Translations under genes and position numbers: made by a program
The notes under the pieces: generated by a model
Databases searched by the model: none
The model's input: only the letters and a program-made list of their open reading frames with translations
What the model was told of the DNA's origin: nothing
Source: Apostichopus japonicus
Lineage: Eukaryota > Echinodermata > Holothuroidea > Aspidochirotida > Stichopodidae
Length of the DNA: 64,000 nucleotides
Direction of reading: 5' to 3'
Assembly (NCBI RefSeq): GCF_037975245.1
Contig: NC_092568.1
Span: 9,511,501-9,575,500 of the forward strand
Shown: piece after piece, positions 45,901-55,211 of the stretch
Position numbering within the stretch: the first letter of the stretch is position 1
Layout: the number at the start of each line of letters is the position of its first letter

Positions 45901-48522
45901 AGATGATAATGGTAATAATCAGTGAGTGCTTATAAATGATACTTTGTAGGCTTATTTTGTCTGTTTTCCATTCCATTCAACAGGCCTTGGGTTCAACATT
46001 AAAGGCGGAATAGATCAGCCCCACATCTCTACAAGTGAAGGTATATTTGTGACAAAGATCAGGGAGGATGGTGCGGCAGCCGTTGATGGAAGACTCCAAA
46101 AAGGAGATAGAATTTTAGAAGTAAGATTTTGTCATTGGATCGGGAATTGCACTGATCACTGCGTTTTTTTTTAAATCGTTAGAAATCTGTATGTATTTTC
46201 TAGGTACTTGAACAATCAAGTTATTACACTAAAATGCCTGTCTGTTCATTGTGGTGCTACAGTAGCTTCTTGTTTTGGATGTGGGTGAGGGGGGGGGGGG
46301 TCGGGGAGGGTAGTGGGATAGAGAAAGAAAGTGAGTAAAGGAAAAGAACCCTTAATTACAATGAATTAGTGATAAAGACTTTGGACGTAGCTCTCACCTT
46401 TATTGAAACATTGAATTTACAGAGCTCTGCTATTTGTGTGTTTATTTTCGTTTGCAACCTCTACTGCAGCTTGCTCAAAGTAAAATTGTAATAATTAAAA
46501 CCAACACACTCTCATAATTTCTTCAGCACTCAAAATGAATTTTAATTGTAGAATAATGAAGAAAATAGAAAATGCTGTTTTATGCTGACAAAAGTCAACT
46601 GGTGATAGTCATACCTGTATATGTAAAGGAAGGGTCAAAAGTTACCATATTCTTTCACTTTGCACTATTCACTTTTGTTTTGTTTTTTTCTCTCAAATTT
46701 TTTGTCTTTATTTGACAGTTGATAATTCATGTTTTACATTCTCTTCCAAACAGATTAATGGCACTGATGTTACCAGGGTTCAGCACAGTATAGCTGTGGA
46801 CTTATTCTTATCGGCCGGCGATAAAGTAGTCCTCGTCGTTCGACATGGTGCAGAAGAAGCTGCACAGGTACAGTTTACTTTTCAATATTGGTTTTAGCTA
46901 ATGGATTTATGTGGAGTTGTTGCATTTATTTTAATGAAAATCACAGTATAAGGTTTCATGCTTAGAATTGTTGTTTGTTCCATATTTGCCCTAAAAGCCC
47001 GGAAGGAAGGATTATGAATTTTTTGTTTTGCAAATGTTGTTATGACCAAGATCTATATTTAGAGGGTCTTTATTTAGACATTACACTGGTCAAAGGCACC
47101 ACTTGGGGGATCTGAAATAATAGGGAAGACCATGGCCTCTATGGTTAGAGCAATGCCTCCAGCCATGTTATAAGGGCTGTTCATGAAAATCAGTAAATCA
47201 GTAACTGGTTTCCTGAAAATTGACATTCCTACAGGCCTGTCAGATTATCTCAGAAAGTGAAATAATGAAATTATGAATAATACAAACTCTGCCAGCCCGC
47301 TGGGAATCCTACTATTTCCCAGTTTTCTCTCAATTTTTTGTCTCTTCACCCAACGTTCCCTTCTTTTCAATCCACAATACATACCTATGTTTCCGACTCT
47401 TTGAAGTTGCATTGCTCAACATGATTTCAAACTTCCAGTGACTCTCTTTGAAAGCATGCATATCACCTTTTTGATTCTAAAGTCATCAATGATTGGGAAT
47501 ATTTTTTTTTGCTTTTGTGGTCATCTAAGTATGTTCTCAATAGTATTCACAAAGTATGTTCTCAAGAGTATTCACACATTCAATACAAACCTGAATAATG
47601 TTTTTAGGCCTCCTTTTATCACTAATCTTTCATTCTATTGTTTCCTCACTTTCCTACTCTTTTCTTCATTTTCATAATTTGTACATTTGACTGACTTTTC
47701 ATAAATGTGAACTGGACACCTACCCCTCTTTCAAGTCTTTGCCTCCACTTACTCCTTTATTTGATACGGTGAACTCCGGTTACGCTGCTACTGAGTACTG
47801 TAAGTCCAGTTATGCTGCTGCTCAGTACTGTAAGTCCGGTTATGCTGCTGCTCAGTACTGTTAGTCCAGTTATGCTGCTCAGTAGTGTATGTCCGGTTAT
47901 GCTGCTGCTCAGTACTGTAAGTCCAGTTATGCTGCTGTTCAGTACTGTTAGTCCAGTTATGCTGCTGTTCAGTACTGTAATTCTGGTTATGCTGCTACTC
48001 AGTACTGTCAGTCCAGTTATGCTGCTGCTCAGTACTGTTAGTCCAGTTATGCTGCTGCTCAGTAGTGTACGTCCGGTTATGCTGCTGCTCAGTACTGTAA
48101 GTCCGGTTATGCTGCTGCTCAGTTCAATAAGTCCAGTTATGCTGCTGCTCAGTACTGTAAGTCCGGTTATGCTGCTGCTCAGTACTGTTAGTCCGGTTAT
48201 GCTGCTGCTCAGTAGTGTATGTCCGGTTATGCTGCTGCTCAGTTCAATAAGTCCAGTTATGCTGCTGCTCAGTACTGTAAGTCCGGTTATACTGCTGCTC
48301 AGTACTGTTAGTCTTGTTATGCTGCTATTTGATGAAAAAGGTTTCGATCATTTGTCATTACAGAAAGAGGAAGATTTACAAAAAGGTGACGCAGAGAAAC
48401 CTCTCCCCGGTGACGAGGATGACAAATCTGATGGTAACAAATTGTTTGGTGCAATCGGGGGCATCGTAGTCACAGTAGGAGTAGTACTCATCGCCTTCTA
48501 CCTTTGGAAAAGAGCAAATTAA
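42868..48522 (+). CDS. SYNJ2BP: Synaptojanin-2-binding protein / OMP25 (mitochondrial outer-membrane PDZ protein), complete, 4 exons
   Basis: Exons 42868-42928, 45984-46120, 46754-46867 and 48364-48522 join to 471 nt, 156 residues (human protein 145). Residues about 11-101 are a PDZ domain: carboxylate-binding loop [42 protein letters not shown] and a VDLF helix, all matching SYNJ2BP. A charged linker precedes a tail-anchor helix at about 131-152 ([20 protein letters not shown]) and a short KRAN tail, which suits mitochondrial outer-membrane insertion. In mammals it binds C-terminal peptides of synaptojanin-2 and of Notch ligands. The start ATG has a good context (ACAATGG). Exon 1 is separated by a 3-kb intron holding transposons; intron 3 holds a minisatellite. 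Confidence 0.94.
43425..43726. mobile_element. TTAA MITE, copy 2, truncated at the left
   Basis: Reverse complement of copies 1 and 3 (TGTAACAGAAGTGTTAGACACC, CATCGATCCCAGAAAATAC, GACATCTCAGGTCCAG). The right end AAGTCTTCAATGCC meets TTAA at 43727-43730. The left terminal repeat is missing. Confidence 0.85.
43895..44540. mobile_element. Candidate non-autonomous DNA transposon, ACTAAAACGAATGAC ends
   Basis: The left end ACTAAAACGAATGACCGAATGACAATTG is mirrored by CAATTGTCATTCGTTTTAGT at the right. The GAATGACA word is repeated in tandem near the left end (43950-43990) and inverted near the right. About 646 bp. Flanks AACACTGGGGGAGG and AACACCCTGGGGGAGG are similar but not adjacent to the ends, so the target duplication is unclear. 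Confidence 0.7.
45984..46120 (+). CDS. SYNJ2BP: SYNJ2BP exon 2: PDZ GLGF loop
   Basis: Acceptor CAACAG, donor GTAAGA. Encodes [13 protein letters not shown] through [11 protein letters not shown]. Confidence 0.95.
46754..46867 (+). CDS. SYNJ2BP: SYNJ2BP exon 3: PDZ C-terminal half
   Basis: Acceptor AAACAG, donor GTACAG. Encodes INGTDVTRV...[12 protein letters not shown] and the last PDZ strand VVLVVRHG. Confidence 0.94.
47768..48330. repeat. 30-bp minisatellite in SYNJ2BP intron 3, about 18 units
   Basis: The unit reads GCTGCTGCTCAGTACTGTAA plus GTCCGGTTAT with point variants. Because the period is a multiple of three and the unit lacks stops in one frame, it reads as [10 protein letters not shown] decapeptides that run open into exon 4. 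Confidence 0.95.
48364..48522 (+). CDS. SYNJ2BP: SYNJ2BP exon 4: linker and tail anchor
   Basis: Acceptor TTACAG. 52 codons: an acidic linker, a 22-residue hydrophobic helix and KRAN, then TAA at 48520-48522. A minisatellite ends about 35 bp upstream of the acceptor. Confidence 0.9.
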   Translation, partial: KEEDLQKGDAEKPLPGDEDDKSDGNKLFGAIGGIVVTVGVVLIAFYLWKRAN

Positions 48523-48684
48523 TAAGAAATGAGACTTAAAAACCATTAGAGCAGGCAGTGGATGGATGAATGGAAGACTGGAAGATCTATAAAACAGAGG
48601 GGAAAAAAATCAAGATGTGAGGCGGCTCTTGTCGACTGTTTGGTATCGTTTTTTACTGTTGATTACACGTAAAGCGGATGGATA

Positions 48685-48690
48685 AATAAA
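48685..48690 (+). other. Candidate poly(A) signal of SYNJ2BP
   Basis: AATAAA, 163 bp after the stop codon, followed by a GTGTGTCG-rich stretch. Confidence 0.6.
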
Positions 48691-51300
48691 GTGTGTCGAA
48701 TTTTTCTGCGGTGACGGAATCACGATATAGATACATGTTATATCTGGACGTTACAAGAATTATAGAACCGTCAATTTGAAGATATCTTCATCATATTTTT
48801 ATGCCGATAAGCTCCACGCACCGTATGCTTCTCTCGATCACATTCTTGCCCTACAATCGAGCACAGTTGGTCACTTATCATTTGTTCAAATTTGGTGTGT
48901 CAATCAATGTCCATGCACAAAATTTTCTCCATGTTAAGAAAATTTACTTGACTTTCGAACTTGAAGGATGTAACTTGAATTTCTGGTTCCATAGTTCCGA
49001 TTGTTGGTTTAGGCTGGGGATGCTTCATAGGTTGGGTGTTTCATGTCTTGAGTGCTAAGTTTGTTGCTTCTCACAATATATATGTAAACATCCACCCTTG
49101 ACCTTTCCACACTGTCATAGCATAAGTGCTCAGCCTAGGCTAATAACAGAGCTGAGTTTAAAGACCCGTTTTTTTTGTTTTTGTCGTCATTAATTGATGC
49201 TTCTAAGAAACTAATTGGTACTTGTTACTAGAAAGGTATAGAACAAACAATTTTTGAAAGAACATTGCTCAAGAAATGTTTATGAATCCAGTGGGGTTTG
49301 GTATGAGCGTTCCTCATTATAAGCCCACCATATGAGGAGGAGGTGAGGGGTAGTGTGTGAGAAGATACTGTAGAGGGGTAGTGTGTGAGAAGATAGAGGT
49401 GGTACACTATGCAATATTCTTGACAAAACGAATTCCATGTACAAACCATTCATGGTATTTACAAAGTGTATTTTCCGAAGCACAGATGGTATCAAATGTA
49501 GCCTATACTTCAATTTATCGTATCCGAGAATCAAGAAGGAATCGTTAACTGTGAGAAACACTGTCTGTAAAAGCCTCATGCATTCAATCTTGTTTTGGTG
49601 CTATTGTTTATTGAATATAATCATACGATCTTAACAATGTATTGCTTTTGCCAAAAGTTTGGCCCATTGATGGAGATCGAGAGGTAAAAAAAAAAATTCA
49701 AACATAAACGTCGTCGTCGGGTTTCTTTTGATAGGTCGGGCGACAGCCAAAATTGTCTCACCAACATTTGTTTCTCATTATTGCATATTGAGCTCCAGAC
49801 ATTTCTTCGCAGGAATTGGATCTTTTATTATTAAACAAAAGGTGATGTTATTTGACTTGCTCAGTCTCTCCAAGGGGCCCAAAATTTGGCAAGAGAGTAT
49901 GTTGTCATGTTTGTGTGATTATTGAGTACATTAAAATGCCCCAACAATGGTTGTCAAAATGGTATATTAGTTTGTTTGTGTTGGTAATGGAATTCATAAT
50001 GATGCTTTAAAAGAGATAGATAAATTTAAACTTGTTTAAGAGTCATGCTAAGAAAACATACCTTACAATGACGGTATCAAATGGGAGTTAGATCCCTTTT
50101 CAAATGACAGAAAGTTTTCAAAATCAGTTTTAAACTTAAAGACAAGTATAGTCAAGACGTTACAGTGTGTTGATAATGTTAAGTTTTGTTGGTCAAGTGT
50201 AAAATTCTTTCTTACTGAAAAGACCCATACTAAAATGAGAAATAAAATGTTAATGTTTGATATGTTAGATCTTGCCAACTGTTCAGAATGAACTTATGAA
50301 CTGTGTCTTTGGAAATTGGGGACTCTCCTCTGAATCCCCACTTTTAACTCTGTGATACTGTGATGGGACCATCTTGGCATGTAGATGTCCCTGGACAGAT
50401 TTACTGCCGTGGTCGTCAACCTCAAATTGTGGGAAGGAGACAAATCAGTGGAGCAAAAGGAAGCATTGTTTGGTGCAGGAATGAGCCTGGGGTAATAAAA
50501 AAATCACGGAACTTTGCAAAAATTGCGGAATAGGCTCCAGTTTGCGTATGCTACAGTGTCTTAGGATAATAGTTTTTGTCCCCGAGGTAGAAAAGAAATC
50601 ACAGATATTCAGCTAATTCGTGGAAAAAGCTCATGCCTGTTGGTGATAACCAAAATTTAGTGACACCAACTTTCTCAAGCTTTGTCACTATGACAACAAC
50701 AGATATTTTCACAAAGTGAAATGCCAAATGTCGTAGATGGTCAAAGGGATCTTTTGAAGTTGTGGTCATAAAATTTGCTGATATTTCATGCTTATTTTAG
50801 TGCCTTTGAGTAATTTCGAGGTGACTGTGTAGTCCTTCTACAGATAGTGGGAATTGTAGGCTCCTCTGAAGAGACGTGACTCTCAAGTTCACCTGACTCA
50901 TGAATGTGCAAGAATCATGTTTCCACCATCATAGGAAAACAGTTATGTAGTTTTTTTGTATGTGGTCCAAGCATTACCAACATTATAAGTTCTTGGTCAA
51001 AAATAACTTGATAGGCAGCATAGTTTCTGCCGAGAAGCACTTCTAAAGTTGACTCCTCACTGCATACTACATCATTGATTTGAAGCGTGGCCGTATTTGT
51101 GTGACCCTGTGAATGACTTGAAAATGCTTTAGGTGGAGTCAAAGCCTCAGGGGACGTCCAGGCGTTGTTTTGATGTGTTTAAATGAAAATCTTGGTGTTG
51201 TAATCTTTCATTGTAAATGAAGATGAACTTGCAAAATATCAAAGCAACTTTTTGTGTTTGATAGTTCTTTAGTGTTCTCTAATGTGGTTTTACCAAGCAT

Positions 51301-51552
51301 CAGGGGCGCAACAACGTAAACAGACCTGGACTATAACAAACAATTCTGTTAGTGCACAGTACATTATTAAATATATAATATAACCAAAAATTCTTCAAAA
51401 GTTGCAAATTGTAGCATCAGTTTGCATCTAAGCACCGTCCATATCACTAAAACTCCTCAAAGGGGGGAAAGGGCAACCCCTCCCTTACACCGCTCCCCTA
51501 CACGACATAACATGATAGCTCTCGCGGTACAAAAGTAATGCTTGTGCCCCTG
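51301..51552. mobile_element. hAT-like MITE, family B, degraded
   Basis: Starts CAGGGGCGCAAC and ends GTGCCCCTG, with internal AAAAGTTGCAAATTGTAGC and TTTGCATCTAAG shared with 10437 and 6950. Flanks CCAAGCAT and GGCAGCAT agree at 5 of 8 positions. Confidence 0.65.
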
Positions 51553-52799
51553 GGCAGCATGCCAAACTACATTGTTCCAGGTTGGATTCACTCAAAAATG
51601 GTTGTGATTAGTAATAAATAATTAATCAAGTAGCATTTCTGTTACAAACTTATTATTATTAACATGCAAGTTCAAAGGCACCCTAATGCAAGTACCCTAA
51701 TATGTTACATATTGAATTATTGGTTTTAAATTCCTGTGATGATGACCAATTCTTGCTATATTCATACATAGTTGGATACCAACCTTCCCCGCCCCCCCCC
51801 CACCCCTGCTAACCCCTCCACCAATTCTACTTCAGCTATTGTTGTGCTTACAACCAAATTGGTTGCTTCTAACAAGGAACTTTATAACCCTGTAATTCAC
51901 TACAGTAAAGGTTTTGGGTTCCAAGAAAATTGAATAAATTTCTGAATTGATCCCTAATGTGATCAATCCTGGTGCAATTTTTTTTTGAAATTTAAATTAC
52001 AGATTATTCTCTTCTGATAATCTGTTGATGTAATCCTTTTAGTTACAACCGCATGACAGTAAATTCAGTTCAAAAATTATAGTGGAAAAATGGAGTTTTT
52101 CCGAAGCCTTTAATGGAACCTTCGATTGGAGTTATGGCATAGAATAATTCATTGTTTTGAAGAGGAACATGTTGATCTTAATTGTGATGTTAAACATATT
52201 TACATGCCAAATGTAGCAATTTTCTGTCGAGTCGTTATTTCCAGAGTCTCAATCCTCTCCTCTGCCTCCTCTTTCAAGAAATCCTGGATCTGCCACTGTT
52301 ATGGACTTGAAGTACCCTTTTATATAATAATTTTACATAATTACATCAGAATGATGATGATGATGATCTATTGTTGTAAATAGTATGTAATAAGGTGGCT
52401 TCATTATGGAACGGTCATTCAGTGAAATGATAAAAATCGCTACATAGGATCAATGGCTTCAGTTCTGGAGAAACAAACAACAGTCCCAATTCCTGCTCAA
52501 AAGAATTGTTTGCATTTTATTATCGTAAACGTGCACTGAACTGTTGTCCTGTTTTCTAGCTGTTTTAGTTAAAATTGTGTAATTTCTGTTTGCCAAATTT
52601 TTTTGTTTTTAAGTTTCTGTTGTATTTAAGTTGTTCCAAAAAATATGAAAATCATTGAATTGTACTGAAACCAAAGATGTATTTTTGTTTGTTGGGGGGG
52701 GGGGGGGTGAGATTCCTGTTTTCACACAGTAATGCACAACAGACTCTACCAAAATTATTGATGAGATCAGGGCTGTGTTCCTTGTGCAGAGGACATTAC

Positions 52800-52801
<2 letters not shown>

Positions 52802-52868
<67 letters not shown>
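52802..52868. repeat. (AT)n microsatellite
   Basis: About 33 AT units directly abutting the end of the Penelope-like segment. Confidence 0.95.
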
Positions 52869-52871
<3 letters not shown>

Positions 52872-52960
52872 AGTTGGTTGGTTGGCGTCTATCTTGGCGC
52901 AGAGTGCTCTATGTCCGTTGAACAGAGTGGAATATATGTTGAGACTAGTGGAACACTAGT

Positions 52961-53005
52961 AGTTGTAACTCAGAGTTTCAAGCGTTGAGCAATCATCAGA
53001 CAACT
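52961..53005 (-). ncRNA. Hammerhead ribozyme motif (type I layout)
   Basis: On the minus strand: stem I AGTTGT, core CTGATGA, a stem II region, GAAA, stem III ACTC-T-GAGT, then T and the stem I partner ACAACT. Stem I pairs 6 of 6 and stem III 4 of 4 with a one-base loop; the conserved core bases are present. Cleavage would fall after the U following GAGU. Stem II (TTGCTCAACGCTT) has only two G-C pairs plus U-U mismatches, so activity is uncertain. Confidence 0.65.
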
Positions 53006-53014
53006 GTTAGCTTC

Positions 53015-53141
53015 AAGTTATGCTCCATGAATATATAGGCTCCTCGTCGTGATTACCGGGGATTATAGGGTTGTAGGTGTATTATACACCTACAACCCTA
53101 TAATCCCGACGAGGAGCCTATATATTCATGGAGCATAACTT
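53015..53141. repeat. Long near-perfect palindrome
   Basis: Arms centre on 53083 (GGTGTAT-T-ATACACC). They extend through CAACCCTATAATCCC and GACGAGGAGCCTATATATTC to AAGTTATGCTCC. The left arm has about 9 extra bases (TGATTACCG). Confidence 0.92.
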
Positions 53142-54959
53142 AGCTCCATGGTAGCTGATGACCAAACTGGCTTTACAAATTTAGGACTTCTCAACCATTT
53201 TCCCATCATGCATTACACTCTGTTATATTTTCAATTGGTTAATTTCTTGTAATACCCCAGGAGCAGTTGCTTATGGAATACATGGCAGTACTGGTGTTTG
53301 TATTCAGCATGGAAGCATCCATCTTGATTTAGAGTGAGATACAGGAGATATTTCTCATTATTGAATAAACTAACGGAAGAGGAAATAACTCTTGTGTATT
53401 TGTCTCATCTTTGCAGTAAATAGTTATCCTTGTCTTCACTTTTGCCTTTTGTAATAAATAGAACAGGTTACCATGTTTTCCACTTTAGTTTTCAGTGGCT
53501 GTAGAAAGTTCATTAACAGTAACAATAACAATTGCAGTAACAATATCAATAAGAATGGCACCAATTATGAAAAGATGAAAAGAACAATTGGAAGTTAGTT
53601 AATAATCTCTTTGTTTTATTTCAAAATCTTAAGCTCCCATAGAATATTGCACTGTTAATTCACATTTACAAAGTTCTAATGTTGGGCAAAAGTTGAATTA
53701 ACCGGATTTAAAGGTCTTTACACTGCAGACCCTTGGCTATGATATTTATTTTAACCCTCTCAGTATCGATCTCAATCTGAATCTTTAGAAGACACTGCAA
53801 AGTTTACATGACAAACACTACAATGGCAACCAAATGCCATGAAAGACCTTTAGGTACAACAATCTCATTGAGAACCATTCAAAACCCTGCTGGAAGAAAT
53901 AAACTATTGTACAATGTACTCAGTGGAACGATAAATATAACAAAGAACAACAAGGGTCACAAGATTCAATAAATCTTTCCCCTCCCCTCCCCGTACCATT
54001 CGTTTTTATGGTTTGTCGCAGTTTGTTCCTCTTTTTGAATAGTTTTGTCTATCTTTGATGAATGTTGAGTAGTTGATTGAGTAAAAACCTCATGTTCTCA
54101 TTGTTCCCTCTCTCCCCTCCCCAATGAAAGCTATAACAAATCCAGCCATCTATTAGTCCCTCTCCCTCCATCCCCTCCCACATGAAAAAATATTTAAAAA
54201 ATCTACCAGTCTATTAGAATTACTTAATAACATTTATCACATACGGAGGTCTTCTTCATCATGAACAACATCTCAAGAATCATTAATCTATTCCAGTTCC
54301 CGAGACAAAACCCACAAGGTTCAACCAGCGATTAAATGCCCACTGAATTCCTGCTTCGATATCACTGTCCATTGTCAAATAGTACAAAACAAGCTTTTAC
54401 TGGTGTAACAGTCTAGTTGCTTGAACTTGCTCAAATTCTATCCTTCTATATCTTCAAACCTGTGAGTGTTTCTTTGCTACACTCGATAACTTTTTGAGTG
54501 TATTGTGCATGGCCTGGCAAGATTGTGAATTACTGGCTTGTTGATGAGTATATATTTGGCAGCAATCCCTGCTATTATTTTTAAATTTTTTCAAATTTAA
54601 TTCTCATATATTTGTACAAGATAAATACAATATACATAATATTACAGTAGGAAGGTTAACATATAAAGGACACTAGAAAAACAGCAAGGGCTGTTATCTC
54701 ACCTAGTGACCAAGATATATATATATATTTTGTAATGGATGGAATTTATCAGTAAAACCTGCTACTTGTCATACATATGCTAGAACGGGTCATAAATGGC
54801 CACAGTCATTCATCTGTATTTCATTGAAATAAAGAGCAAAACAGAATAACTTTGAACGCTACAAATCTTGCATGGGTCACACTTAACGACTCTTGGCAAT
54901 ATTAGCACACTCAAGACGGACATCTGCAGGAGATGCCTTCTCCGATGGTCAAAGTAAGG

Positions 54960-55211
54960 TCACCTCAGACCTCTAATACCATCTCCTTCGACGACAAAAT
55001 AAATGGTATCTTTTGGCAGGTAAGGGGAGAAAATGACCTCCATGGAACGTACTGGTATCTCACAGGATGGGTTAGAATCTGACGATGGCGGTAGCTTGTA
55101 AGGCAATCTCTTCAGCATCAGTCTGGTCTGTACCTGATTGGACCATGTGAGACCCAGAGCAGGAACAAAGGGATCATCGGATGGTAACAGCGCCCTCATA
55201 TTGGCAGTGAC
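54960..55211 (-). CDS. XRCC3: XRCC3 terminal exon
   Basis: Acceptor TTTGCAG. 83 codons starting VTANMRALLPSDDP, with PALGLTWSNQV and the C-terminal EGDGIRGLR, then TGA at 54962-54960. Confidence 0.94.
   Translation of the reverse strand, partial: VTANMRALLPSDDPFVPALGLTWSNQVQTRLMLKRLPYKLPPSSDSNPSCEIPVRSMEVIFSPYLPKDTIYFVVEGDGIRGLR

Larger units (their letters stand above)
42929..45983. other. SYNJ2BP intron 1
   Basis: Contains a truncated TTAA MITE (about 43425-43726), a TIR element (43895-44540), a short tandem duplication at about 44755-44862 (GAACAAT...AACTTAGG...GAAGCTTCTTCAT twice) and AT-rich filler. No further exon recognised. Confidence 0.65.
52869..53141 (-). mobile_element. Penelope-like terminal segment: hammerhead motif plus long inverted repeat
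   Basis: Read on the minus strand, a 127-bp palindrome (53141-53015) is followed by a hammerhead-like 45-mer (53005-52961), then by about 90 bp ending in the (AT)n tract. A ribozyme next to an inverted terminal region and an AT-repeat end fits Penelope-like elements. No reverse transcriptase remnant was seen. Confidence 0.6.
48691..54959. other. Intergenic region between SYNJ2BP and the convergent XRCC3 gene
   Basis: Holds a hAT-like element (51301), an (AT)n tract (52802), a Penelope-like hammerhead segment and a long palindrome (52865-53141). Elsewhere AT-rich with no recognisable exon. It also contains the 3' flanks of both convergent genes. Confidence 0.6.

Noticed and set aside
47812-48363. 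Repeat protein of [10 protein letters not shown] units
   Set aside because: The simplest reading is an intronic minisatellite whose 30-bp period keeps a frame open. The splice acceptor before exon 4 is good and SYNJ2BP needs no such domain. Kept only as a finding.
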